Below are positions 17,433 through 24,862 of a stretch of DNA of 64,000 bases, one piece after another. Each line of letters starts with the position of its first letter. Position 1 is the first letter of the stretch. Both the position numbers and the translations under genes were made by a program. The stretch is from Shewanella pneumatophori (GTDB lineage: Bacteria; Pseudomonadota; Gammaproteobacteria; Enterobacterales; Shewanellaceae). Where the stretch lies: NCBI RefSeq assembly GCF_023283895.1, contig NZ_JAKILB010000001.1, positions 496,001 through 560,000 on the forward strand. The letters are read 5' to 3'. Below the pieces are notes generated by a model that worked only from the letters and a program-made list of their open reading frames with translations, was not told the DNA's origin and did no database searches.

Positions 17433-18352
17433 AATGCAGTAACTTGCTCTAGGTATGCGTTGACCAATTCAATTCCGTCAATTAAGCGCACGCCTGCAAC
17501 AGTTTCAGAAAAGCCGACCTTAAGTAGTTGTGAACTTTCAACAGCATGGATAGCAAATGACAATGGTTGAGACTCTACATAACTTTGCTTTTGGCTAAAT
17601 GACGACCAATTTGAGTCGACCATTAATATGACGTCGGGGTTAAGAGCCACAACAGACTCCCACGACATATGTCCCCATTGCGAGTTAATATCCTGACCAA
17701 TATTAATCCCACCAGCTTGTTCAATTAATAAATTTCCAGCGCCGCAGCACCCTGCAACGTAGGGAATGTCGTACTCTCTTAGCCATAACAACACTCTTGG
17801 CTTGGTTTGCAGCTTGCTTATGACATTAAGTCGCTTTTTATAGCTATCAATCAGTTCATAAGCCTGATGTTCTCTGCCCAACAATTGGCCTAGGTTTGTT
17901 ATATCGCCAAAAATGGTCGCCATACTAACAACCGCGTTAGCTTCGCCGGACTTAAATAAGTAACTGTCCACACCGTAATAGGTCCAACGTTGACGTGGGC
18001 CGATCCCCCAATCACTAAACGCACTATTAAATCCTGCAATAACCAACTGTGGTTGTAACGATAGCAAGATCTCTGGGTTGGGGTATTCCTTAGATAATGA
18101 GGGTAATGCATTGAATCGCTCAACCCATCGCTCGGCCGGCTTATCATCGTTATAAGAAATGCCAATTATTTGTTTGTCAGCGTGCAGCGCCAATAACGCC
18201 TCAGTGACATGCTGATTTAAAGAAACCACACGATCCAATGAGGTTGTCAGATCCGGTTTAGTTGATTGAGCCGGTTTCGATTCACTATCATTAGCTGCGA
18301 ATGAATATTGTGGCAGAGTAAAAAACAGACTTATTATTAGTAGCTTGTACAA
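17429..18352 (-). CDS. Periplasmic substrate-binding protein (class III, BtuF/FecB-like)
   Basis: Delivers the ligand to the FecCD-like permease. I prefer the TTG at 18352: AAGAG lies 6 nt upstream and the product starts MYKLLIISLFFTLPQYSFA, a tidy signal peptide. In-frame ATGs further up (18391, 18478) put extra residues before the signal and lack a ribosome site. Two Rossmann-like lobes are joined by a long helix: SLDRVVSLNQHVTEALLALHA (lobe 1) and NPDVILMVDSNW (lobe 2). At the lobe-2 position where many relatives have a Gly-rich turn there is GCCGAGN, with two adjacent cysteines, unusual for the family. First gene of the operon; a weak Fur-like site lies about 210 bp upstream. Ligand unknown. 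Confidence 0.82.
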   Translation of the reverse strand: MYKLLIISLFFTLPQYSFAANDSESKPAQSTKPDLTTSLDRVVSLNQHVTEALLALHADKQIIGISYNDDKPAERWVERFNALPSLSKEYPNPEILLSLQPQLVIAGFNSAFSDWGIGPRQRWTYYGVDSYLFKSGEANAVVSMATIFGDITNLGQLLGREHQAYELIDSYKKRLNVISKLQTKPRVLLWLREYDIPYVAGCCGAGNLLIEQAGGINIGQDINSQWGHMSWESVVALNPDVILMVDSNWSSFSQKQSYVESQPLSFAIHAVESSQLLKVGFSETVAGVRLIDGIELVNAYLEQVTAL

Positions 18353-18562
18353 ATCGTTCTCTTTTTTTGCCACGATAATAGATAAAACCATGTCGGGTTT
18401 TATTGATTTAAATCGCAAAACATTACAAAAACGAGCCAGCAAACAATAGAGCAACAACCCTTTCGTGACCACCATCACAATGCAAGCAACAAAATTTCGC
18501 TTAACTAAGTTAATTAATAAATTGCTCTAGGCTTAACCCCGTTCAATAAAAGCAAAATTTAA

Positions 18563-18580
18563 ACGATAACGATTTTATTG
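18563..18580. promoter_or_regulatory. Possible Fur box upstream of the uptake operon
   Basis: The stretch ACGATAACGATTTTATTG holds two consecutive GATAAT-like hexamers (GATAAC, GATTTT), about 210 bp before the TTG start of the binding-protein gene. It is a partial match only. Confidence 0.35.
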
Positions 18581-18681
18581 CGCTCGGCGTTAAGTAAACA
18601 GTGCAAGAAAGACACAACAGCTAACTTGACTCAATACGTTTAAGCGAGCGCCAAATTGTGGCATCTGTTTTTTAATCATCA

Positions 18682-18703
18682 TTTAGTGACCTCCTTCACA
18701 AAA
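18682..18703. promoter_or_regulatory. CRP-type binding site upstream of the hydrogenase operon
   Basis: AGTGA-N6-TCACA (18685-18700) matches the CRP consensus TGTGA-N6-TCACA in 9 of 10 positions, with T/A-rich flanks. It lies about 190 bp before hyaA. In Shewanella, CRP is a main activator of anaerobic respiration genes. Confidence 0.7.
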
Positions 18704-18806
18704 AAATCCAACCTGTGCCATTTTGTCTCATCAAGGTCACTTTTAATGATCTACCGCAAGAGTGCGAAACACTACTCCAGACCTACCTCTGAAAGCGAAA
18801 AAAAAC

Positions 18807-18820
18807 TTGACCCACATCAA
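18807..18820. promoter_or_regulatory. FNR/EtrA-type box upstream of hyaA
   Basis: TTGAC-CCAC-ATCAA matches the FNR consensus TTGAT-N4-ATCAA in 9 of 10 positions, 70 bp before the hyaA start. It fits anaerobic activation of the hydrogenase operon. Confidence 0.7.
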
Positions 18821-18890
18821 CATTTAACAGAGTTGTGCAGCATAAACTGCTGAAGTTGAGCAAATTCCTTACAATAAAAAAGGTTTAAAC

Positions 18891-20027
18891 ATGGAAACAC
18901 ATGAAGCCCTTTATCAACAAGGCCTCGCACGAATAGAACAACTTCGTCAGTTAGAACCTCGTAGTGGTGAAACCCTTCAGCAAAAGATGGAGCAAAATGG
19001 CATTAGCCGCCGCGACTTCATGAAATGGAGCGCAGCAGTTACCGCCATGCTTACACTGCCTCTGCCGTTTAGCACACTCGTTGCTGAAGCAGCAGAGCTT
19101 GCTGATAGAGTACCACTGGTCTGGCTGCATCTAGCCGAATGTACTGGTTGCTCCGAGTCCTTGATCCGTACCGATACCCCTAATCTCGATACCCTTATCT
19201 TTAAACACGTTTCACTCGAATATCACGAAACCCTAATGGCTGCAGCAGGTTGGCAGGCAGAAGAGAACCTTGAGCATGCGTTAGAAGCCTATAAAGGTAA
19301 CTACCTGCTTGCAGTTGAAGGCGCGGTTCCAACAGCAAATAACGGTGCTTATTTGACTGTCGGCTGTAAAGGTCATACCGGTTTACATATCGTGCAAGAA
19401 GCAGCTAAAGGCGCCGCAGCGATTATCTCTGTAGGTACTTGCGCCGCGTTTGGTGGCGTGCAAGCCGCAGCGCCAAACCCAACTGGTGCAAAAGGCGTTT
19501 ATGAGGTGGTTGATAAAACCGTGATTAATCTTGGTGGCTGTCCACCAAGTGAGAAGAACATTGTCGGTACCTTGATGTACTTCATCATGTTTGGCAAGTT
19601 ACCTGCACTTGATATGTTTAACCGTCCTAAGTGGGCTTATGGCGCGCGCGTACACGACAACTGTGAACGTCGTGGCCGTTTTGATGCAGGTGAATTCGTT
19701 GAAGAGTTTGGCGATCAAGGCGCAAAAGATGGTTACTGCTTATATAAAGTTGGTTGTAAAGGACCTTACACCTATAACAACTGCCCTACAGAACGTTTCA
19801 ACCACCATACTAGCTGGCCGGTACTTGCAGGCCACGGTTGTATTGGCTGCTCAGAACCTAACTTCTGGGATGATATGGCCGACTTTGAAAAGCCTTTAGG
19901 TAGGCAATTGCTGCACAGTTTAGACGCCACCAGCGACACCATTGGTGCGGTCATTCTAGGTGCAACTGCTGTTGGAATTGGCGCACATGCTGTAGCCAGT
20001 TTATTTGCCAAATCTGAAGAGGAATAA
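18891..20027 (+). CDS. hyaA: [NiFe] hydrogenase small subunit, Tat-exported
   Basis: Electron-transfer subunit of the periplasmic, membrane-bound uptake hydrogenase. The 378-residue precursor has a Tat signal (SRRDFMKWSAAV, twin Arg at 40-41). Proximal [4Fe-4S] ligands are in ECTGC (84, 87), GTCAAFGG and GGCPPSE; further cluster ligands lie in VHDNC, DGYCLYKVGC, NNCP and HGCIGCSEPNFWD. Oxygen-tolerant enzymes have two extra cysteines near the proximal cluster (ECTCC and GC after the GTCA motif); both positions are Gly here, so an ordinary oxygen-sensitive enzyme is expected. The C-terminal helix TIGAVILGATAVGIGAHAVASLF anchors it to the inner membrane. RBS AAAAGG; hyaB starts 2 bp after its stop. 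Confidence 0.96.
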   Translation: METHEALYQQGLARIEQLRQLEPRSGETLQQKMEQNGISRRDFMKWSAAVTAMLTLPLPFSTLVAEAAELADRVPLVWLHLAECTGCSESLIRTDTPNLDTLIFKHVSLEYHETLMAAAGWQAEENLEHALEAYKGNYLLAVEGAVPTANNGAYLTVGCKGHTGLHIVQEAAKGAAAIISVGTCAAFGGVQAAAPNPTGAKGVYEVVDKTVINLGGCPPSEKNIVGTLMYFIMFGKLPALDMFNRPKWAYGARVHDNCERRGRFDAGEFVEEFGDQGAKDGYCLYKVGCKGPYTYNNCPTERFNHHTSWPVLAGHGCIGCSEPNFWDDMADFEKPLGRQLLHSLDATSDTIGAVILGATAVGIGAHAVASLFAKSEEE

Positions 20028-20029
20028 TC

Positions 20030-21733
20030 ATGAGTAAACGTGTTGTTATCGATCCAATCACGCGTATTGAAGGTCACCTTCGCGTTGAAGTCGAAGTTGA
20101 TGAAAATAATGTCATTACAAAAGCCTGGTCATCTTCCACTTTGTGGCGTGGTATTGAAGTGATTCTAAAAGGCCGTACCCCTATGGATGTCGGCTTAATA
20201 GTGCAGCGCATTTGTGGCGTTTGTACCTACTCGCACTACCGCTGCGGTACAGAAGCGGTTGAAAACGCCCTAGGTGTTAAAATTCCACTCAATGCCAAAT
20301 ATCTACGTAGCTTGATGCAAACCTCTTTGTATATGCATGATCACATTGTGCATTTTTATCATCTACACGGATTAGATTGGGTCGATGTTGTGTCTGCATT
20401 AAGTGCAGATCCTGCGTTAGCCGCCCAAGAAGCACTGAAATATACCGCCAATCCGATTGCAGCTGGTGAAGGCGATCTACGCGCAGTGCAAGAAAAAGTT
20501 AAAGGGCTAGTGGCAACCGGTAAGCTTGGTCCATTCGCTAACGCATACTGGGGTAACGCAACCTACAAGTTTACTCCAGAGCAAAACCTAATCGCCCTAT
20601 CACATTATCTCAAAGCATTAGAAGTACAGCGCGTTGCCGCTGAAATGCTAGCAATTTTTGGGGGCAAATCACCGCATCCACAATCGATTGTTGTTGGCGG
20701 CGTCACAGCTGTTCGCGACATGCTAAGCCCTGCTCGTTTACAAGAGTGGAAGCAGAAGCATGAAATCGTACAAGACTTTATTATCAGAGCTTATAAAGCC
20801 GACGTTGTAATGGCTGCAGCTGCCTTTGGCAGTGAGCCTAGCGTACTTGGCGGCGTCAATATTAAAAACTTCTTAGCCTGTGATGACTTCTTACTTGGGG
20901 ATAACCAGTACCTGTTTAATCAAGGCGTGATCATGAATGGCGACTTAGCCAATGTATCTGATTTAGATCCGGACATGATCTCAGAAGATGCTACCCACGC
21001 TTGGTATAAAGCCGATAAACCAGAGCATCCTTACGATGGTACAACTGTGCCTGATTACACTGGTTTTGTTGAGCGTGACACCGTCTACGGCAAGCTACCT
21101 ACAGTTGATGGTGACGGCAAATACACTTGGGTTAAATCGCCACGTTATAACGGCGAGCCTGTAGAAGTTGGCCCGCTCGCTTGTTTACTTGTCAGTTACG
21201 CTCGCGGAAACCAAGTAGTAGTTAATGCGGTTAACGGTTTACTTGAAGCTACAGGTTTACCCGTTGAAGCGCTATTAACTACTTTAGGTCGCACCGCAGC
21301 ACGTATGCTGCAAACCGTTATTGTTGCTGAAGAAGGCCTAAAAACCTTTGATGCCATGCTAACCAATATGCAGTCTGACGAAGCCACCTATATCAAGCCT
21401 GAGATTGACTCAAGCAAAGAGTATGTAGGTCACGCCATGATTGAAGCGCCGCGCGGTATGCTCAGTCACTGGATCCGTATTAAAGGCGGTAAGGTTGAAA
21501 ACTATCAAGCTGTAGTACCAACCACATGGAACGCTGGTCCCGTTGATGCTAACGGTAAGATGGGCCCGTATGAAGCTTCGCTTATTGGGCTAAAGCTTGA
21601 AGATCCAACCAAGCCTTTAGAGGTGATCCGCATTATTCACTCGTTCGACCCTTGTATGGCCTGCGCTGTACACGTTATGGACTACAAAGGGCAAAACTTA
21701 GGTGAATTTAAAATTGATCCCAACGGATTTTAA
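20030..21733 (+). CDS. hyaB: [NiFe] hydrogenase large subunit
   Basis: Catalytic subunit that oxidises H2 at the NiFe(CN)2CO site. Nickel ligands are RICGVCTYSH (Cys 62 and 65) and DPCMACAVH (Cys 542 and 545, His 548) of 567 residues. The 19 residues after His 548 form the C-terminal extension that the protease HyaD should remove once nickel is inserted. It has no signal peptide and is expected to be carried across the membrane with HyaA. Sequence and gene order fit group 1 (1b-like) respiratory uptake hydrogenases. It follows hyaA by 2 bp and precedes hyaC by 14 bp. Confidence 0.97.
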   Translation: MSKRVVIDPITRIEGHLRVEVEVDENNVITKAWSSSTLWRGIEVILKGRTPMDVGLIVQRICGVCTYSHYRCGTEAVENALGVKIPLNAKYLRSLMQTSLYMHDHIVHFYHLHGLDWVDVVSALSADPALAAQEALKYTANPIAAGEGDLRAVQEKVKGLVATGKLGPFANAYWGNATYKFTPEQNLIALSHYLKALEVQRVAAEMLAIFGGKSPHPQSIVVGGVTAVRDMLSPARLQEWKQKHEIVQDFIIRAYKADVVMAAAAFGSEPSVLGGVNIKNFLACDDFLLGDNQYLFNQGVIMNGDLANVSDLDPDMISEDATHAWYKADKPEHPYDGTTVPDYTGFVERDTVYGKLPTVDGDGKYTWVKSPRYNGEPVEVGPLACLLVSYARGNQVVVNAVNGLLEATGLPVEALLTTLGRTAARMLQTVIVAEEGLKTFDAMLTNMQSDEATYIKPEIDSSKEYVGHAMIEAPRGMLSHWIRIKGGKVENYQAVVPTTWNAGPVDANGKMGPYEASLIGLKLEDPTKPLEVIRIIHSFDPCMACAVHVMDYKGQNLGEFKIDPNGF

Positions 21734-21747
21734 TCAAGGGGGATAAC

Positions 21748-22416
21748 ATGGCAACTCAATCTGCGCCCTACCAAAGGGAACTGATCTTTGGTGCTGCAAT
21801 ACGAATATTCCATTGGCTAAGAGCCTTAGCCATTTTCGTACTCATAGTAACTGGGTTTTATATCGCGTGGCCGTTTTTGGTTGCGCCAGAAAACTCTGAC
21901 GTATTGGTACAAGGTTATATTCGCGCCGCCCATCAGATCTTTGGTTTTGTGTTAGTGGCAATTACCATAGTGCGGGCTTACCTGTTCTTTTTCGGTAAAA
22001 GCGATATCGAACGACGCTCTTTTAAAGACGTAATGAGCGTAAAAAGTTGGATCACTCAACTTAAGTCTTACCTATGGATGGGACATTTAGACAAAGCTGG
22101 TGTGTATGGACCGCTACAATTTGTGACTTACTTGGCAATCTCTGTCGTTGCGTTGTTGATCTGCATTACAGGACTCGTCTTGTATGCCAATGTATACCAT
22201 GAAGGTCTTGGTGGGTTAATTGCACCAATGGCGAATTGGTTAACGGCATTGATGGGGGGCTTAGCACCTGTACGAATTTGGCACCATTACCTAACCTGGG
22301 TATTTATCATCTTTGTGGTAATACATGTATATATGGCTGTTTGGTCAGGTATTCGCTTTAAGCACAACTCTGTTGACTCAATTGTCTCAGGTTATGACTA
22401 CCATAAGAAAAAATAA
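21748..22416 (+). CDS. hyaC: Hydrogenase di-heme cytochrome b subunit
   Basis: Inner-membrane cytochrome that takes electrons from HyaA to the quinone pool. The 222-residue protein has four main membrane segments (about 21-41, 61-80, 130-150, 185-208). Likely heme b ligands are the histidines in IRIFHWLRAL (first helix), AAHQIFGF (second) and HHYLTWVFIIFVVIHVYMAVW (last). The RBS AAGGGGG is strong. Its place directly after the large subunit is standard for group 1 hydrogenases. Confidence 0.93.
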   Translation: MATQSAPYQRELIFGAAIRIFHWLRALAIFVLIVTGFYIAWPFLVAPENSDVLVQGYIRAAHQIFGFVLVAITIVRAYLFFFGKSDIERRSFKDVMSVKSWITQLKSYLWMGHLDKAGVYGPLQFVTYLAISVVALLICITGLVLYANVYHEGLGGLIAPMANWLTALMGGLAPVRIWHHYLTWVFIIFVVIHVYMAVWSGIRFKHNSVDSIVSGYDYHKKK

Positions 22417-22425
22417 AAGGAACTC

Positions 22426-22983
22426 ATGAAGATATTGCTACTTGGTATTGGCAATGTCCTGTACGCCGATGAGGGCATCGGCGTACATTTCGTCAATTAC
22501 ATCCAAGAAAACTATCATTTCCACCATCCAATTGAGCAGTTAGACATTCTCGATGGTGGAACATTAGCCCAAGGACTTATCCCTACCCTTTGTCAGTATG
22601 ACTACCTTATCGTGGTCGATACAGTTAACGCTAATGGTGTTGCGCCCGGTGAAGTGTATTTCTTTGACTTCGACAAGGCACCTGCTGAAATCGATTGGCA
22701 AGGCAGCGCTCACGAGGTAGAAATGCTACAAACTCTAATCATGATGGAAATGGTCGGCGACCGACCAAAAACCTTTGTATTAGGGGTCACTCCAACGGTA
22801 CTCGAGCCGATGATCTTAGGTTTAACTAAACAGATCCAAGCGGCTGTACCTTTAATGGAAGCAACGCTACTGCGTCACCTACAAACATTAGGCTTTTCTC
22901 ACCAACGCATTGCCAATATCGACATCAACAGCCTAATTCCCGATTCCTACAAACGTGGCTTAATTTCCGATGAAGAAAATTAG
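22426..22983 (+). CDS. hyaD: Hydrogenase maturation endopeptidase
   Basis: Nickel-dependent peptidase (M52 family) that cleaves the C-terminal tail of HyaB after NiFe site assembly. 185 residues. Conserved features: GIGNVLYADEGIGVH (nickel-binding Glu), LDGGTLAQGL (Asp) and GSAHEVEM (His). A long C-terminal part after ~160 (IDINSLIPDSYKRG) is typical of the group 1 proteases. The start codon lies 9 bp after hyaC; the end overlaps the next gene by 14 bp. Confidence 0.93.
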   Translation: MKILLLGIGNVLYADEGIGVHFVNYIQENYHFHHPIEQLDILDGGTLAQGLIPTLCQYDYLIVVDTVNANGVAPGEVYFFDFDKAPAEIDWQGSAHEVEMLQTLIMMEMVGDRPKTFVLGVTPTVLEPMILGLTKQIQAAVPLMEATLLRHLQTLGFSHQRIANIDINSLIPDSYKRGLISDEEN

Positions 22984-24766
22984 ATTCGAGTTTAATTGTA
23001 CCCGCGACGTGCCTTTTTACGCTCACCTATGTGATCAATACCTACTTAAACCTGATTATGACATTGCCATTGGCCGAGAAGAAAACCGTTACTATTTAGA
23101 AGCCGAGGGCGAACAAGGTAAGTTAGAAAAACTCGCAGATGAGGTTGCCAATGATTTCTTATTATCGGTTTGCCTAACTAAGCCTGATATCAAGCTGGTT
23201 GACGACTTTAGAGGCAGTAAAACACCATTAAAAAATAATAACTTAATCTCTACAAATTTAGGCCTAGAATATTGCCAACACTGCCAACCTAAATTTGCCG
23301 ACAATCAATCAGCGCAGTTCGGTGAGATTGATCTCGCCTGTCCTTGTTGCCAAAGCCATTTACGCATTACTGATGCAGAAAAATCCTTTAGTCTCGAAGA
23401 TGTCAAAGCCTTAACGGCAAAGCTTAATTCACAAGGCTATATAGAGCTACCTAGCCCAAGCAACACATTGCCGATCATCGTTAGTTTCCAGCCCATAAAT
23501 AATAAAGTCCTTAACAGCTCGCAGCAGCGGCAACATCTGGTGATCTGCAACCCAAATAATCTTAACGCACACTTCTCACTCACAGGTAGTCAAATACTTG
23601 GTTTATCAAGTATTGAAAAGCCGTTTATCAGTGCAAAACCCATTGCTAAGCACCCTCGCCTACATAACGCTCTTTATGAGATCTGTTTTGCTAAATCGCG
23701 TTTATTATTGGTGCTTTGTGAAGTACTGCGCCAGCAAGGAGTTGATTATCTATATATTGCCCATTCAGACAATCCACATTTTGCAATGGTCAATGGCCAG
23801 TGGTGTGAGGTAATGAGCCAATTAGGCACTGCGCCGCTATTGATTCCGACCACTCAAACACCACTACACGATGATGCGCAAACCGGGCCTTATATTGCTA
23901 AATGGCAAAAAAATATCATTAGTGTTATCCAAGAGCCGATTTTTAACCATCAACCTTTAGGGCAAGCCCCTGATAATGCCGCAACCTGTGCATTACTCGC
24001 CGCCCATATACGCAATAAGCATGCTAAAAATACTGCAGCGATTTATCTGAGCGATCAATATAAAAGTCAGATTGTGACATCGGATAAGCAACAAAAAATA
24101 GAGCTATTCTTTGAGTTTCCTGAGTTGCCTGATAACGGCTACGAGATTGTTCATCAACTGTCAGATTCTCCGCAAAAAATCCTGTTAGAGAAATTTAAAG
24201 CTCAATATCCAGAGGATTACATTCAGCTGTTATCGCTAAAACTTGCAGCACCTTGTAATAATATTCAAACCCTGTGGGCAATCGTAGCCATTATACTTGG
24301 AGCTGAAACCAGTAAAGGCGATACAAAAGAGGCCGCGACTCAGCTGACTAAAACAGCACTTTGTGACTTCGTAATAGCAAAAGCCATGGCTCACAAAGGC
24401 AGCAACGCCCCAAGAATTGATTTTCCATTGACCAAAGGCGAAGCCGCTCGAAGCTTAAACTGGTGTAAAACCTTAGGCAGTATCATTAGCTTTAGACTGG
24501 CAGAAGAAGGCTATCTTGAAAAACTTGCGTTTGGTCTTCACGACTCATTTGCTGATTACATAGCAAATTGGATTGAGCATTTAGACCAAAATATAGGCTT
24601 AAAATCGATTGTATTAGCAGGTAATGAGTTCAGTAACCCGATGCTAGCAGAACGAGTTGCCCTGCGACTCGTGAAGAACTTTACCCTAAACACCAATCCT
24701 GCGATGGATCTTGATGGCGTAAACCTCGCAGTAGGTGGACTGTATTTAAAACAACGTAGGCGTTAA
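22970..24766 (+). CDS. hydE: HydE-type, HypF-like hydrogenase accessory protein
   Basis: A 598-residue protein overlapping hyaD by 14 bp. It is laid out like a shortened, degenerate HypF: an acylphosphatase-like start (~1-80), a zinc-finger-like pair CQHC (102-105) and CPCC (124-127), a divergent central region, and a C-terminal ASKHA/Kae1-like end with IVLAGNEFSNPMLAERVALR, which aligns with the HypF motif IVLCGGVFQNKYLLQRCE. Catalytic residues of HypF are not obvious. From memory, Wolinella and Helicobacter have such a gene, hydE, in the same place after hydABCD, where it is needed for active hydrogenase. The order here repeats that layout. True HypF is encoded next, so this protein must do something else in assembly. 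This is not the [FeFe]-hydrogenase radical-SAM HydE. Confidence 0.78.
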   Translation: MKKIRFEFNCTRDVPFYAHLCDQYLLKPDYDIAIGREENRYYLEAEGEQGKLEKLADEVANDFLLSVCLTKPDIKLVDDFRGSKTPLKNNNLISTNLGLEYCQHCQPKFADNQSAQFGEIDLACPCCQSHLRITDAEKSFSLEDVKALTAKLNSQGYIELPSPSNTLPIIVSFQPINNKVLNSSQQRQHLVICNPNNLNAHFSLTGSQILGLSSIEKPFISAKPIAKHPRLHNALYEICFAKSRLLLVLCEVLRQQGVDYLYIAHSDNPHFAMVNGQWCEVMSQLGTAPLLIPTTQTPLHDDAQTGPYIAKWQKNIISVIQEPIFNHQPLGQAPDNAATCALLAAHIRNKHAKNTAAIYLSDQYKSQIVTSDKQQKIELFFEFPELPDNGYEIVHQLSDSPQKILLEKFKAQYPEDYIQLLSLKLAAPCNNIQTLWAIVAIILGAETSKGDTKEAATQLTKTALCDFVIAKAMAHKGSNAPRIDFPLTKGEAARSLNWCKTLGSIISFRLAEEGYLEKLAFGLHDSFADYIANWIEHLDQNIGLKSIVLAGNEFSNPMLAERVALRLVKNFTLNTNPAMDLDGVNLAVGGLYLKQRRR

Positions 24767-24779
24767 TTCCAACGTTTTT

Positions 24780-24810
24780 TAGCTAAAGCTAGCAAGGCTA
24801 GCCTTAGCTA
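24780..24810. repeat. Long hairpin between hydE and hypF
   Basis: TAGCTAAAGCTAGC and GCTAGCCTTAGCTA (13 of 14 paired) surround a 3-nt loop, right after a run of six T. No T tract follows, so it is more likely a processing or stability hairpin than a terminator in the + direction. Confidence 0.6.
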
Positions 24811-24862
24811 TCTAACTCTTGTTTTAACCACAAGCCTTCTACCCGTTAGAGTATTGAAATAT

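Noticed and set aside
18353..18700. Cobalamin riboswitch upstream of the BtuF/FecB-like operon
   Set aside because: I looked on the minus strand for the B12-box core (GCCACTG, seen as CAGTGGC on the plus strand) and did not find it.
18656..18853. Open frame of 65 codons before hyaA
   Set aside because: It overlaps the CRP-type site and lies in the hydrogenase promoter region; composition is not protein-like and there is no ribosome site.
18891..20027. Oxygen-tolerant (six-Cys) hydrogenase
   Set aside because: The two supernumerary cysteine positions are Gly in this sequence.
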